From Metallyticus violacea (Eukaryota > Arthropoda > Insecta > Mantodea > Metallyticidae): 64,000 nt of DNA. The translations under genes and the position numbers were made by a program. The stretch's first letter is position 1; the number at the start of each line of letters is the position of its first letter. Below are positions 1-10,649 of this stretch, piece after piece. The stretch is taken from NCBI GenBank assembly GCA_030762175.1, contig CM060842.1, positions 51,384,001 to 51,448,000 on the forward strand. The letters are read 5' to 3'. Under the pieces are notes generated by a model that was not told the origin of the DNA, did not search any database, and saw nothing but the letters and a program-made list of their open reading frames with translations.

Positions 1-696
1 AGTGTTTTACGGATACTCCTAGTATCCGTAAAATATTTCCCGGTAACACCTTCAATTAAATCTTATTCTATTAAACTAATGACTAATTGCTCCTTCTGTA
101 TTTCCTTGAATCACGGCAAATATTAATCTATCGAGCAAGCGATTCTGCCCTGCAACATTTTTCGTTCGTCAAAAAGGAGTTAGTATTGGCTTTCAAACAG
201 CTGTCTACGGGTCCCTATAAAACGCAATTAAATGGTTGTCGCATTTTTAAAGACGCAACAACAAATTAAAATTATATATTTTACATAGCAGTTTGTCTGG
301 ATTTGTTAATAAAGCCATTAGGTTGGATGTTTAATTATATTAGATGTTTTATAAATTGAAAATAACCTATAGTTGTACTCACGATTATGTTTTAATGTTT
401 ATAACGTCTCTGAAGGTCACTTTATGATAGTATAACAATCTGCATTGCCAGTCAATGGCAACTACAAGGTAAGTTTGGCTTCCTTTTGTCTGTGGATACA
501 GCTACTTGGAAAAGCTCCTTGTCTACTTCATGCTCTTTTAGATATCGGCAGAAAATTTATAACAAAAACGTTTAGCATTATTGACAACTATAAGTCTATC
601 TGCAACAACAACAACAACAATAATTCACATGTGCCTTACAAAGAATATTTTTGAGTAATGAAAAGTGAAAATGATAATGTTCGTTCATGTACTTAC
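1..696. other. Start of the following CARP intron; no other feature seen
   Basis: This is AT-rich sequence after the GTAAGT donor of the 697-763 exon (minus sense). It holds a short CAA run near 604-620 and no recognisable repeat or coding block. Confidence 0.6.
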
Positions 697-763
697 CTCT
701 GTAGACAACTTTATTGAACGCGCTCGTGATGAGACGCAGCTCAGGATTTGGAGTATCTCCAAT
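697..763 (-). CDS. CARP: Carbonic anhydrase-related protein (CA10/11-type), next internal exon
   Basis: This 67-bp exon runs from a CTGTTTCAG acceptor to a perfect GTAAGT donor on the minus strand. It encodes 22 codons plus one base, beginning IGDTPNPELRLITSAFNKVV and ending YR with a split codon that starts with G. It continues the exon at 44228-44323 in frame. The joined junction (MVQ then IGDTPNPEL) aligns with the conserved alpha-CA segment in which a hydrophobic strand is followed by a V/I-G turn and a P.L helix. The remaining exons (C-terminal strands of the CA fold) must lie to the left of the window. The clean frame, canonical splice sites and family match make this a firm call. Confidence 0.93.
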
Positions 764-947
764 CTGAAACAGCAGATGATTACGTTAACCTACGATACAC
801 AGAGAAAGATCATAAACAAGCTTTTATTCTAACGAGAGTTATTTTTGCCCTGCGTCCACAGCCCACAGCGCGTCAAAGTTATGGGGTTGATGGCTACCTG
901 TGGACCGTCAGTCGCAGTTTGCTATTTTGAGAGAAGCATTGTTTTTG

Positions 948-1105
948 TCTGTTTTTTTTAAATAGTGTTTAACGCCTGTTTTTATTACTGAGGAATCAGA
1001 GGCAGTGGACACATGAGCGGAAATGATGAATTGGGAAAGGATTTATTTTAAAGAAGGAAGCGTTCCAGGCCTATGTTTAGGGTACCTACCAGGCATTTAT
1101 GAGAT
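948..1105 (-). repeat. SINE family B, 5'-truncated copy
   Basis: It contains the family B body read in reverse: the tail block GTGTTTAACGCCTGTTTTTA, an ATGATGAATTGGGAAAGGAT block, and the GGAAGCGTTCCAGGCCTA block. It stops before the tRNA-like head. Full copies are at 5160-5426 and 7362-7626. Confidence 0.85.
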
Positions 1106-1254
1106 GGTGTTTTTGTCTGCATTTGCGGTTATGAGATCAGTATAATTAAATTATTTGTGTTATTACAGGTAATTTTTGCGCAAGAATCATTAATTACAGT
1201 GTCTTAGTGAAGTATATTTTATTGTAGTGCGTTATATTGGAATATTACTATATG

Positions 1255-1460
1255 AACAGAGAGAGCGGGAGGGGAGGGAGAGAAGTCTACAGGATCAATC
1301 TCCACACTGTGGAAGAACTTAAAGAAAATAGTAGGGCAGAAATTGTAAACTTTGCAGGAGCACGGCTGTTGTCAGTGAATACAAATTTCATTAGAAGACG
1401 TGAAAAATGTGTGACAGTAGAACAGCAGCACTTTGAACCAATCCTAAAGACAGGTTATTA
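1255..1460 (+). pseudogene. C-terminal fragment of a mariner-superfamily transposase
   Basis: The open frame here reads VYRINLHTVEELKENSRAEI, then NFIRRREKCV and QQHFEPIL. This order (Y-x-P/L-x-T-V-E-E-L-K, then an RR-x-x-C-x-x-x-x-x-x-HFE-x-L ending) is the typical C-terminus of the insect transposases that carry an N-terminal DUF4817-like helix-turn-helix. The same ending appears in the foldback element near 41.6 kb. Catalytic domain and ends are missing. The open frame continues to 1494. Confidence 0.6.
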
Positions 1461-1699
1461 TGAAATGAAAGTAACACTTTGTGAATGCAATTAATGATCA
1501 AAGTTGTGTGTACAAACATGAAAGGGGAGTCTGTACATCGACGAAGCTGGTGACTGAAAGAACTTTCTGTATTAGGCTAAAAAAAAAAAAAAGAAAATTT
1601 ATGCGACTCCACAACCTCTGTAAATAATTGTTTAACATCTTTAATACAGTATTTAAAAGCAATTCTTTTATGCATACGACAAATTTCTTGTTTACTGCA

Positions 1700-2275
1700 C
1701 AGTTGCATTTAAGGTAACCAGGAAGTACAATTGCAACAATATACATTTTACACTGTATCTCAAAAGTTTTAAAGTATAAATATGAAAATTTTGAGAGATA
1801 TTAAGAAAACTTAACTAAAGATGCTCTGTAAATTTTAATTCTCTAAAGCACATAACAGGTTTTTCAAAACATTTTAATCCAAAATAAAATCCTATTGAAA
1901 GACTGAAAGCACCGTGACATAATTATGTATTTTTCTTATAAACTATTGGAGGAATTCATATGGTTTTTCTTTAACTGCCGATAGCATACTACCCTGGAAA
2001 CTAGAATAATATATCTACACTGAATGCTTGAAAAGAAATTAATTTTAAAATTTTGAAGAAAAAAATAGAAATATATTAATTTCTTATTGAAGATTTATTT
2101 TTGTTTTCAAAAGCTTTTTATGTGCATTAGACAGAGCATTTTCAGTTAAGTATTCTTCATATCTCATAAAACGTTCATATTGAAAGTTTTATAAACTTTT
2201 GATATAACAGTGCAAAATATATACTGCTGCACTATTTGCTAGATTTACACTTCCTGGTTACCTTAAACACAATGT
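1700..2275. mobile_element. Foldback/MITE-like element with long inverted repeats
   Basis: A perfect 19-bp inverted repeat (TTTAAGGTAACCAGGAAGT at 1708-1726, its complement at 2249-2267) caps the unit. Inside it the arms continue as diverged complements of each other: blocks such as TATCTCAAAAGTTTT and TTAACTAAAGATGCTCTGTA near 1755-1835 have counterparts in the reverse complement of about 2126-2222. There is no coding capacity. The pattern fits a foldback or MITE-type DNA element of unknown superfamily. Confidence 0.75.
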
Positions 2276-2604
2276 TTTCAATAATTATAAGAAAATTCAT
2301 TGCTATTATTAACTACTTTTGAATATTAGTTTCTTAACATTTGTAAATATTATTAATACGAATCTGAAAAGTTAATAAGTAGTGCTTGTAAAGTTATAAA
2401 ATATACTGTAATTGTGTCATAAAAATACCTCCTGATACTTTCTTTAAAAATTATGACACATTTTTTTTATTTATTATTAGACTACGTTTCATGTTTTAAA
2501 TGTAAGATAATTTATGAGCAAAACACAAAGAATTTAACCCTTAGCCAATAAGCTGAAATTGGGGAGAAATAAGACCTCAATTTCAAAATTAAGAAGGGGC
2601 CTGG

Positions 2605-3400
2605 AAAATATTGCAATGTATAACATTTGGACCGCGGAGAGGAAAACATAAGGGAGATTTGGAGGGAAAAAAAAAAAAAAAAACCTTGAGGGACATTAAT
2701 GGGCAGCTGACTCAATCGAAGTATGCAGAAAAAGTTTCGCTGGAGATACAGCCGGAGCTGAAAATTGGATGGGGGATGGAGCGTTACATCCAAACAGTGG
2801 CCAAATTCTGCAATCAGGGGCTCACTTAGGTTAGGTTAGGCGCACGGCGAATGACTTAACATACAGAGAGGGTACGAGAATCTGCTCTGTGTGTGCAGAG
2901 AAAGAAACGTGGGAACATATTCTGACATACTGCAAGGAAACGGAATAACGGAGAAAGAACTAAATCGGCCCCGTTTGTTAACGGAGAGGGCAATGACAAT
3001 GCTAGACTTTACTGGCAGAGAGAAAGGAGGAGGAGGGAGTAGGTAAATGTTAAAACAAAGTGAGACAGAGCAGATCAGAAGAGGCAGACAATTGGGAAGG
3101 GGGGTAGGGGAATACGAGTTACAATATTTTTGGAATTATTTGTACATATATGTGTGGGAGTGGACGTTTTCTTTTCTGTTTATTTTATTTGTATATTTAG
3201 AACAAATTCTATTATATATATATTTTTTTCCATTTATTTATTATAAATTGTTGTCTCTTAAGAGTTAAATGTTGGTTTGTGCAATTTCATATATTCCATA
3301 GTGTATGAGGAAAGCACGTATGATCCTAGGACTCATGCAACATGGATGAGCTAGATTTGTGACAAATATATTTTATAAATAAATGCACACTACTATACTA
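2605..3400 (+). pseudogene. Non-LTR retrotransposon 3' end (ORF2 C-terminus and 3' tail)
   Basis: Frames in this block read LRDINGQLTQSKYAEKVSLE followed, after a frameshift, by a Cys-His knuckle ICSVCAEKETWEHILTYC with spacing C-X2-C-X7-H-X4-C. That is the C-terminal zinc-binding motif of R1/jockey-type ORF2. The same knuckle spacing occurs at 55249-55494. Downstream is an AT-rich 3' region with AATAAATGCACAC near 3385. Broken by stops. Confidence 0.65.
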
Positions 3401-4194
3401 CTACTTTTAGGCTTTAACTGGGACACTTAAAACTGTCCTTCAAAAATATACCAAATATATAGTGCTTGAGTTTTAACACCGGATTTTAATATAATCCTTA
3501 TACATCACTACATTGGAAAAACTTTCTCAGACGTTATTTGTAATAACTTAGCGGGAAGTAAAATAAAGCTAATAGCAGGAAAGCCATTTGGAGCCTAGTA
3601 AGGCTTTGGGGATGTTGGAGAGTAAAAGAAAGCCTTACAATACTAATATGTTTAATTCATAAAGCCCGCAGTTTTGCTCCTTTATTGTTTTCAAATATAT
3701 CTCATGAGTCTTTGGAAGTTCAAAGGTTGACTGTGTGACACGAGGTCTCCATGCAACAAGTGTTTGGGGCCGGATCAGCCAGCAGGCCATGATGAATGAT
3801 CCGCGCTAACTTTCCGTTCAGCACAGCTGTGGCGGCCTCGACTCAAGCAGCAAGTTCTTCTTGGAAGTGGTGCGTGTCGTGCAAAAAATTGGTTCTCGTT
3901 TATAAACTTATAATACAGTAGAGGTTTAGAAAAAGTCTGTTCCAGAGTTGTGAAATGAAGCTGCACAGTAAGTAACGAGTTGTGGAAAAAATAACAGGTA
4001 AAACAGCAGGACAGGTTTTAGTAAAACAAAACATATATTGTTATGATTAAAACTTGCTAACTAATAATATCTATACCTTGTCAATTGTACTTTGGTGGAA
4101 ATCCTGATAATGGTCAGTAGTGACATCAAAAGGTAATTTTAGAATCGGAAAATGCAATTTCTGAAATGAAAGTAGCCATAATCTTATCATGTAG
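3401..4194. other. Intronic sequence, nothing recognised
   Basis: AT-rich sequence without a recognisable repeat, coding block or inverted repeat. Confidence 0.5.
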
Positions 4195-4885
4195 CCGGAA
4201 TGATCACAAGAGGGTCTAAGACTGCCGATAAATCTGGAAAACTGAAACCCTCGAGTTATATTTACTCGTACTATTTCACGAATTAAATAAGAATTTAAAC
4301 AGAATCCCATTAAACATGGTTTACATAATTGTAATAATTGTATATTTGTGTTATGAATACTTAACCTTTTCAAGTCAACTAGCAACAGGCGAATGTCAAT
4401 TGTCAGTAATGCCAACAGAAAAGAGCCAAATACGGGTTTAGAACTATTTCATGAACATAATAAAAATAAAAGTAATATATATTTGAAATTCGCGCACAGA
4501 ATATTAACAAGTGTATAAAATATTATACTTATTTATAAATATATACATATTCAGAAACCGTGAGGCTGAAATAGATGAAAGTCTACTATTACAATTGCTA
4601 CCATTGGATTTATACCAACTGAGAAAAGCGAAACAGAGATTACAAAATAAATTAAACGGGTTCCGTACAGTATTGATGCGTGCTCAGGAATTATATATAG
4701 TATGGGAATTGAGTTGGCCTCATTTACCAGAAGACAAATGCACTTCACTCGGTAAAGGAATTTGGTAAAATATTTACGACAATTTCACTGCGATATCGGG
4801 CTGTGATTAGTCAAAATCCAACATTTTGTTTCCCTTTATTGGTCGATTTTACGATGGTGTAACATACATAAAATATTCAGCATAA
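4195..4885 (+). repeat. Dispersed repeat E, copy 1
   Basis: It is a diverged direct match to 16837-17660. Shared blocks, in order: ATCACAAGAG, a CCCTCGAGT start, ATTTCACGAAT(T/A)AAATAAGAAT, TTGAAATTCGCGCACA, GTATAAAATATTATACTTA, CAGAAACCGTGAG, AGAAGACAAATGCACTTC, and a GCTGTGATT(A/G)(G/A)(T/C)CAAAAT block. The region around 4550-4625 could encode FRNREAEIDESLLLQLLPLD, and the second copy keeps a recognisable relative of this peptide. Superfamily unknown. Confidence 0.7.
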
Positions 4886-5159
4886 TGCGCGTTAAGCTCA
4901 CTCAATACGTTGGGTTGGTTGTTCGGCGCATGAGTACTGCACTTTTGCCAACAAATGCGTGTTGCGGGAGGAGTAAAATATCTAATGCTAATTATGCTGT
5001 ACATTTTAACTTCAAGACTAGAACGTAGATAAGAACATAACACAGATTTTATTCATTTCGTTTTATCCCTATGAACATTTGGTATTTGTTTATTAATATT
5101 AAATGCTTTGGATGAATCAAATGTAAGATCTGCTTATGTAACACAAAACGGTATAAGAA

Positions 5160-5426
5160 CCGCCATGGATGTCAGATGTCATTACGGCGCGGACTCGGAG
5201 CGGGAGTTCTGCGGATTCGATTACTGTCAGGATCGTCCTCCCTGACTGAGGTTTTTTAACAGGTTTTCCTCACTTCTCATAAATGACAAATGCCGGGGAG
5301 GTACTCTAACTTGGGCCTGAAAAGCTTCCTTCCTTAAAAATAAAATCTCCCAATTTATCATATCATATCATGTATCACCTGTGTCCACAGCCTGTGGTGC
5401 CTCAGCAGTAAAATTGCCGATTAAAA
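5160..5426 (+). repeat. SINE family B, near full length
   Basis: A tRNA-like head with a B-box-like GATTCGATTACTG (5216-5228) is followed by the family body (CCGGGGAGGTACTCTAACTT, GCCTGAAAAGCTTCCTTCC) and the tail GCCTCAGCAGTAAAATTGCC. The flanks AACGGTATAAGAA (5147-5159) and AACGACATAAGAA (5427-5439) look like a 13-bp target-site duplication with two changes. Confidence 0.85.
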
Positions 5427-5569
5427 AACGACATAAGAAGTTCATTGGAGTCATATTAGGAGCTATTCCTTACCAGTATGGGGATTACGTGTGTTAACTA
5501 TTAACCGTAAATTAGGATCCTGTCTATAAGCTGTGCATTGGAACACGAGCTCTCTATGGTAATTGAATA

Positions 5570-5700
5570 GTCTTTTACTGCTGAGGTTGATAATACATGA
5601 CATGAAGTAATAAATTGGAAAATTAATTTTTTAAAATAGGAAGCGTTCCAGGCCTATTTTAGGGTGCCTTCCTTCATGAGGTTTGAGAAAACCCTAAAAA
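5570..5700 (-). repeat. SINE family B, fragment
   Basis: Reverse-oriented family B body: TTTTACTGCTGAGG, ATACATGACATGAA, and GGAAGCGTTCCAGGCCTA followed by TTTTAGGGTGCC. The tRNA-like head is missing. It lies 140 bp from the plus-strand copy at 5160-5426, so the two form an inverted pair. Confidence 0.75.
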
Positions 5701-5984
5701 GCTCAGATATGGAGCATGATCCTGACAGGAATCTAATAACAGCGTTAATACACTAAAAGTGCATTATCTGCACACTCCTTAATGTAGCAGGAGTAGGGAG
5801 CCCTCATGAGGTAATGAGGTCACTATTATCTGGTGCGGAGGAGAATATTTTGATACTTCAGCCTTGCTAACAGCTGGCTGTTTGTGCCTACGCCCCCAAT
5901 AGTGACACTTGCGGGGGAAGGGATGAAATGGGGGAGACAGCGGCCAGGTGGTGAGAGGGGATCTAACATTTTCCCATATGGAAT

Positions 5985-6240
5985 ACCTCTACACAGGCAA
6001 AGGCCCCCTCCCTAAGGAGTTCGAGTCCCTCAGAAGTTTCGCTTCCACACCTGACGCTAGGACAGAAACTTGTTCAAGGTGCAAGCCACCGTCATCCCGC
6101 ACCAATGCACCTTGCTGGCCCTGGTAAGAATGAAACGATAAAAGTGAGAGATCGGAACATTCTTGGGAAGTAAAGATCCATTCCATCATTGCCTAAGCAA
6201 TCAGGGTTGCAGGCCCCAAGGGATCTGAGCGGAACGAGAG
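5985..6240 (-). repeat. SINE-like family C, copy 1 (partial)
   Basis: It shares ordered blocks with 49170-49490 and 62205-62480: CTAAGGAGTTCGAGTCCCTC, CACACCTGACGC, GTGCAAGCCACCGTCATC, and a final CCTGGTAAGAATGAAAC. Orientation is set by the 62205 copy, which carries an A-box-like GGTGGCTCAGG. Confidence 0.65.
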
Positions 6241-7346
6241 TTCAAAGCATTACCTCCTGAGGCATGTGACTATAATTTGTTTTACTTAGGCAACCCAACG
6301 AATTGATCGATCTTAAAGTGAATCACCTACTAAATTTCAATAAGGCGAAGATATTTAACGATGAAACTTAGTTTTTTTATGTTTACACATACGCAACATT
6401 TGCAGTATATGTATCATATGGTGACATATTATTAAAAAATGTTCCTCCCTGTCTCCTGTACTGAGTTACGCTTTTTTAGGAAGACATAAATTTCTTGTTC
6501 TCTATTGTAGTAAATGGAATAAAAGTGAATGGCATTCTTTGATGTGAAGAAATTCTTTGACAGGTCCCAATGTTGAAGGGAAACTAAGCACATATTCCAT
6601 ATTGTGGCATGGACACTTTGGAATTATGTTTTGAAATTGTACTATGTTGTTAACATAGTAAGCTTAGCCATATGCCTGGGACGGGTATTTATAATAAGTG
6701 ACGCTACGCGCATGCGTGAGAAGATAAGCATTTGAGTCTTTTGAAAGCTAGGCATTTCCCTTCGTATTTCTTTCCTTAGAGGGACATGCAACTGAACAGT
6801 TCGAACCGGTTTCTCCCCAAGGCCATCTATGGTTTATAGGCTTCATAGATGTGAATCAGATATTAATAAACTAGCTTAAACATGAATGGAACAGTTTAAT
6901 TTGCTTCATAACAATTATTAGTTAAAAGTAATTCCTTAATGTCTTATTAGTTAATTATTTAGAACAACGATGTATTAAATTTAAAGCGATAAAACTCTGA
7001 CAACATCCCCCTATGTCACGTTTACTAATGAGTTACGCAAGTGCTTTTTTATATACGAGTATTTGACTTTTAGGCGATGACAGATAAACAGGCACGTGAC
7101 AATACAATGTCATCACCATCGTCATTTACTATCATGAATCATAAGTAGTTTTGTCTATTCCAGCCTCAAATATATGATGAACCCATTTCGATCCGGATAT
7201 TTCTTGTAATTGTAATATTTCTTAGCGCTGTTTAGATGTTCTGGCGCGGTATTCTATTATTGTTTGTTAATTGAGAATATGTTCAGTTCTATCATCATTT
7301 TTCTTGCAATCTCTGCGCAGGATGCTCTTGAGAACATGGGTTTCAA
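6241..7346. other. Intronic sequence, nothing firm
   Basis: Unique-looking AT-rich DNA. The only structure noted is a small palindrome near 6640-6660 (arms TACTATGTT and AACATAGTA). Confidence 0.5.
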
Positions 7347-7361
7347 ATCTTCAGCCTGAAT

Positions 7362-7626
7362 GAATAGTGTTTAACGCCCGTTTTTGCTACAGAGACACCA
7401 CAGGCGATGGATACTGATGATACATGAGATGAAATGATATATTGAGAAAGGATTTATTTTTAAGGAAGAAATCGTTCCAGGCCTAAGTTTAGGGTACCTC
7501 CCCGGCATTTGCCATTTATAAGGACTGAGGAAAAATTTGGAAAAAAACCTGTCAGGAGGACGGCCCTGGCAGTATTCGAACCCAGACCTCCTCCTCACGA
7601 GTTCGTGCCTTAACGACCTCGGCGAG
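7362..7626 (-). repeat. SINE family B, full length with target duplication
   Basis: In reverse orientation it shows the tail GTGTTTAACGCCCGTTTTTG, the body GTTCCAGGCCTAAGTTTAGG and GTACCTCCCCGGCATTTG, and the head with a complementary B box (AGTATTCGAACCCAG). The flanks ATCTTCAGCCTGAAT (7347-7361) and ATCTTCAGCTTGAAT (7627-7641) form a 15-bp target-site duplication with one change. Confidence 0.92.
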
Positions 7627-7920
7627 ATCTTCAGCTTGAATTTGTTTACAATACATTTTGGTTAATGTTAAGACTTTACACTGCACAACATAGTACGCAC
7701 TTCATCGCCCTTTAAAAACTTCCCTTTGCGCTTGTTACAAGATTATTATTATGTCGCAGATACTTGAGAACCTGGAAATTTTCTCCTCCAAATCATATTT
7801 ATTATACTCTAAATAGCTCATAATCGTTGCCTGTTATATTTTAATAATTGTTTAAACAAGCATTTTCTCTTATTAGTTGCCGGAAATGAAAATCTATTCA
7901 TTTAGATTTTTCAGCAGATA

Positions 7921-9059
7921 TATACTTTTGTGCAAATTAATATGAACAATTAATGTGCTCACCTTTGGCCTTAATTACCACTTTCACTCGTTTGGGCCTA
8001 GTCAAAGAGGTTCTTACATATTTCACTTATTTCTGTGTCATGGAACCTCATATTTTATCACAGTACAAATCATCTTTTCTTTGATAGTGCAGTCTATTTT
8101 CCCCATCCGTTTCTGGACAATCGCCCAGTTTTTTTTCTAGGGTTGATATCCGGTGAATTCCCAGATCAGTCCAAACCAATTTTGGCCATGAAGTCTTTAA
8201 TATTCTTCGATGAATAATGGGACAAATTCTTGCTAAAAATCGCCGTTTCAAGGTCAGTTCCTCTGCCAATCTCTTCAGTTCTGGGGCTGCTCTTGGGATG
8301 TACTTCGTTGTTCATCATTCCATCAAACATTTAGTTCCTGTGAACGCAAAGTAGCCACAAAACCCCTTTTGTTGGAACTTCACCATTTCTATTGTGTGCT
8401 TCGGCGAGATTTACTTTCCATCGCTTCTCCTTCATGCAGAAGTTCAACCCGTGCACTTCATCAGAAAATAGGACCCTTCTCCATTTTTCTTGATATTTTC
8501 TAGCTCATGCCAATCTCTTTTTCTTCATACGACACGACAATTGCTGTTTCCTGACTGGCTTTGAGCTTTCCTTCCAGCTTTTAGAAGCGTCTTGAAGCAT
8601 CGATTTTCACTTCTGCAGGCTACAAATCTTTTTGCAGTTCTTTTCAGGATTAATTTTGCTGGTTCTGATTAGATAGCCATCATCTTTTCAGGATTTGTTT
8701 AGTTTTCAGCCATATCGTCCTTTCCTTTGAGGTGAAATTGGCCAAAGTTTATTTTTCTTTCTAATTATATTATTAACAATACCCAAATTTACGCTGCATT
8801 CAACCGATATCTGTCTCTGAGTTATATTACTAAATGTATTCCCTTCTTAGGAGTGATATCCATTATGAATAAAAACATGCTTGCTAATTAAAATGTTAAA
8901 ACAGCTAGAAACAGAAGGAAATTGTTCAACTTCTAGTAGAACCAATAAAAACAATAACTACAATTAACTATTTCAACAATGGGTATCAACAATGCGTTGT
9001 AGAATTGGAGGGAAATCTAAAATTACCTGCTTGTTCACATTAATTGGCACAAGAATGTA
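7921..9059 (-). mobile_element. Tc1-like DNA transposon, degraded, both TIRs present
   Basis: The two ends are 29-bp inverted repeats starting with TA (left core TTGTGCAAATTAATATGAACAA in two halves around 7928-7949; right complement near 9031-9059) with about five mismatches. Between them the minus strand carries pieces of a Tc1 transposase in order: an HTH-region block ending PRKGR-like near 8700, KKRLAWARKYQEKWRRVLFS-type DE block near 8470-8530, then NSPDINP near 8140 and WAIVQKRMGKIDCTIKEKM near 8065-8125 (after frameshifts). Several stops and frameshifts make it inactive. At 1,139 bp it is shorter than typical Tc1 elements, consistent with internal loss. Confidence 0.88.
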
Positions 9060-9402
9060 GTGCTTTGAACTTAATACATTGTAAATTTTACAATGATAAT
9101 ATTATTTTTGTAAGTTTTAGTAAATTGGTATATAGTAGATCTTTCTTTGTAACCTTCAGTAATGTTGTAGATATAATTGCAGTATTAGGGTGGCCTAGAT
9201 TGTGAATGCCTAAAAGTTGCATATTAAGCGTACATGGCATAGCATGTAGCATTATTAGTATGCAAATAATGGAACATGCTGAATAAATGTTATAAAAAGT
9301 ACATACATAATGATTCTAAATGAATTAATTTATTTCCAAGCGCTACAGTTACAATCAAAATGTTTAGTATACATGCGAACGGCAGATAACAGAAGGAAAA
9401 TA

Positions 9403-9670
9403 TATCAGACCGCTTTCGTGGTCTAGTAGTAACGCTTGCGTCTGCTAAGAGGTTCTAGATTCGAATCCCGGTCAGGAAAAGCTGTCTGGATACGTTTTTA
9501 GGGGGACTTTTTCCTTACCCTAAGAAGGTAAATGCTAGATAGCTCAAGGCGCCAAGGATTCCAAGTTCATTTGAGCAATCATTGATTCATTTCATTTAAT
9601 TCCATTCAGACTTACACCTTCAGTATTCACATCCATTTACATCAGTAGTAAAAACGGGCACCATTAAAAA
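9403..9670 (+). repeat. SINE family D (tRNA-headed)
   Basis: The head has an A-box-like GTGGTCTAGTAGTAACGC and a B-box AGATTCGAATCCCGGTC with terminal pairing of GACCG at the start to CGGTC. The body differs from family B, but the tail CAGTAGTAAAAACGGGCACC is nearly the family B tail. It ends in an A-run. Only one copy in the window. Confidence 0.75.
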
Positions 9671-10640
9671 AATTCATCTACAGACGTCGCGAGAAGATCA
9701 ATGCAGTCAAAGCGACAATAAATAAAATATTAAAAAAGGGAAAATATGTGACATAAGTACATTAAATTTACGACAATAAATTATCTAATTAATATAAAAT
9801 TATCTACACACATAATGTACTAAAATTAGTGAATTCAGAGTCATCGATGCTTCTAAAAGGCACTAACCCTAAAAAGTTAAAGCCAAGAATAGTTCCACAC
9901 CCTTCCCTACTCGTTATCCTCATCAACTTTTTATCAACTGTAATTTTTTTAACAACATAGTTCCATTATTCCCCAGAGTTATTTTTCTATCCAGATCCCA
10001 TTACTCCTAAGTCAAGTCTTGTTTTACTATTGAAAAAAATTAAAAATATTTTATTTCATTTTTATTTCCCCCCAAAACTTTCTTTGACTTTTCCAAAGAA
10101 TCTTCCTTATGTCTGTATCTCACGTTTTATTCAAAAAATTCATGCCATTTCTTTATATATGTTTCTAGCTTGTCATCTCTTCAACAACTCGACTTCTTAC
10201 TTATTTCCAAAAAAATTTAACATTATACTCTCTTAAACTCCATTAAAAAGGAGTTAATTTCTTTTCCCATGTGTTCTTACAGTTAACCCTTTCTTGCATA
10301 ATTAAGCAATATTTCACTAAATCTCCATCATGTAAATTCCTTAATGCAAGCCAGAATTATAATACTCTTTCAATTGCTTTACGCTTGTTTTCCACTCACC
10401 TCAATAATGCTGCTAATGCTGACGAGCTAAGAACACCAGGATATAATTATTATATCCATATTGACCCATTCTTCATTCTGATACCAAACTTTGACCTCAT
10501 ATCCCTATCGCAATATCGCAACTTTTAATTTTTTTTTGTACGTTACCTATACATAATATTATCATTTTCATAGCCAATTTCCCTTTAGCTATCCCATTTC
10601 TTTTCTGATCTGATAAAAACATAATTTACTTAAATTATAA
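9671..10640. other. Pyrimidine-rich intronic sequence
   Basis: The plus strand is rich in C and T from about 9880 to 10600. It may include the 3' region of the LINE remnant that follows (minus strand), but no motif proves it. Confidence 0.35.
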
Positions 10641-10649
10641 TAATAAATG

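Noticed and set aside
2826..2840. Three TTAGG units, the insect telomere repeat.
   Set aside because: Only three units, inside the coding remnant of a LINE. Too short to be called an interstitial telomere.
9403..9475. Second tRNA-like sequence.
   Set aside because: It continues into a SINE body and an A-rich end; treated as SINE D.
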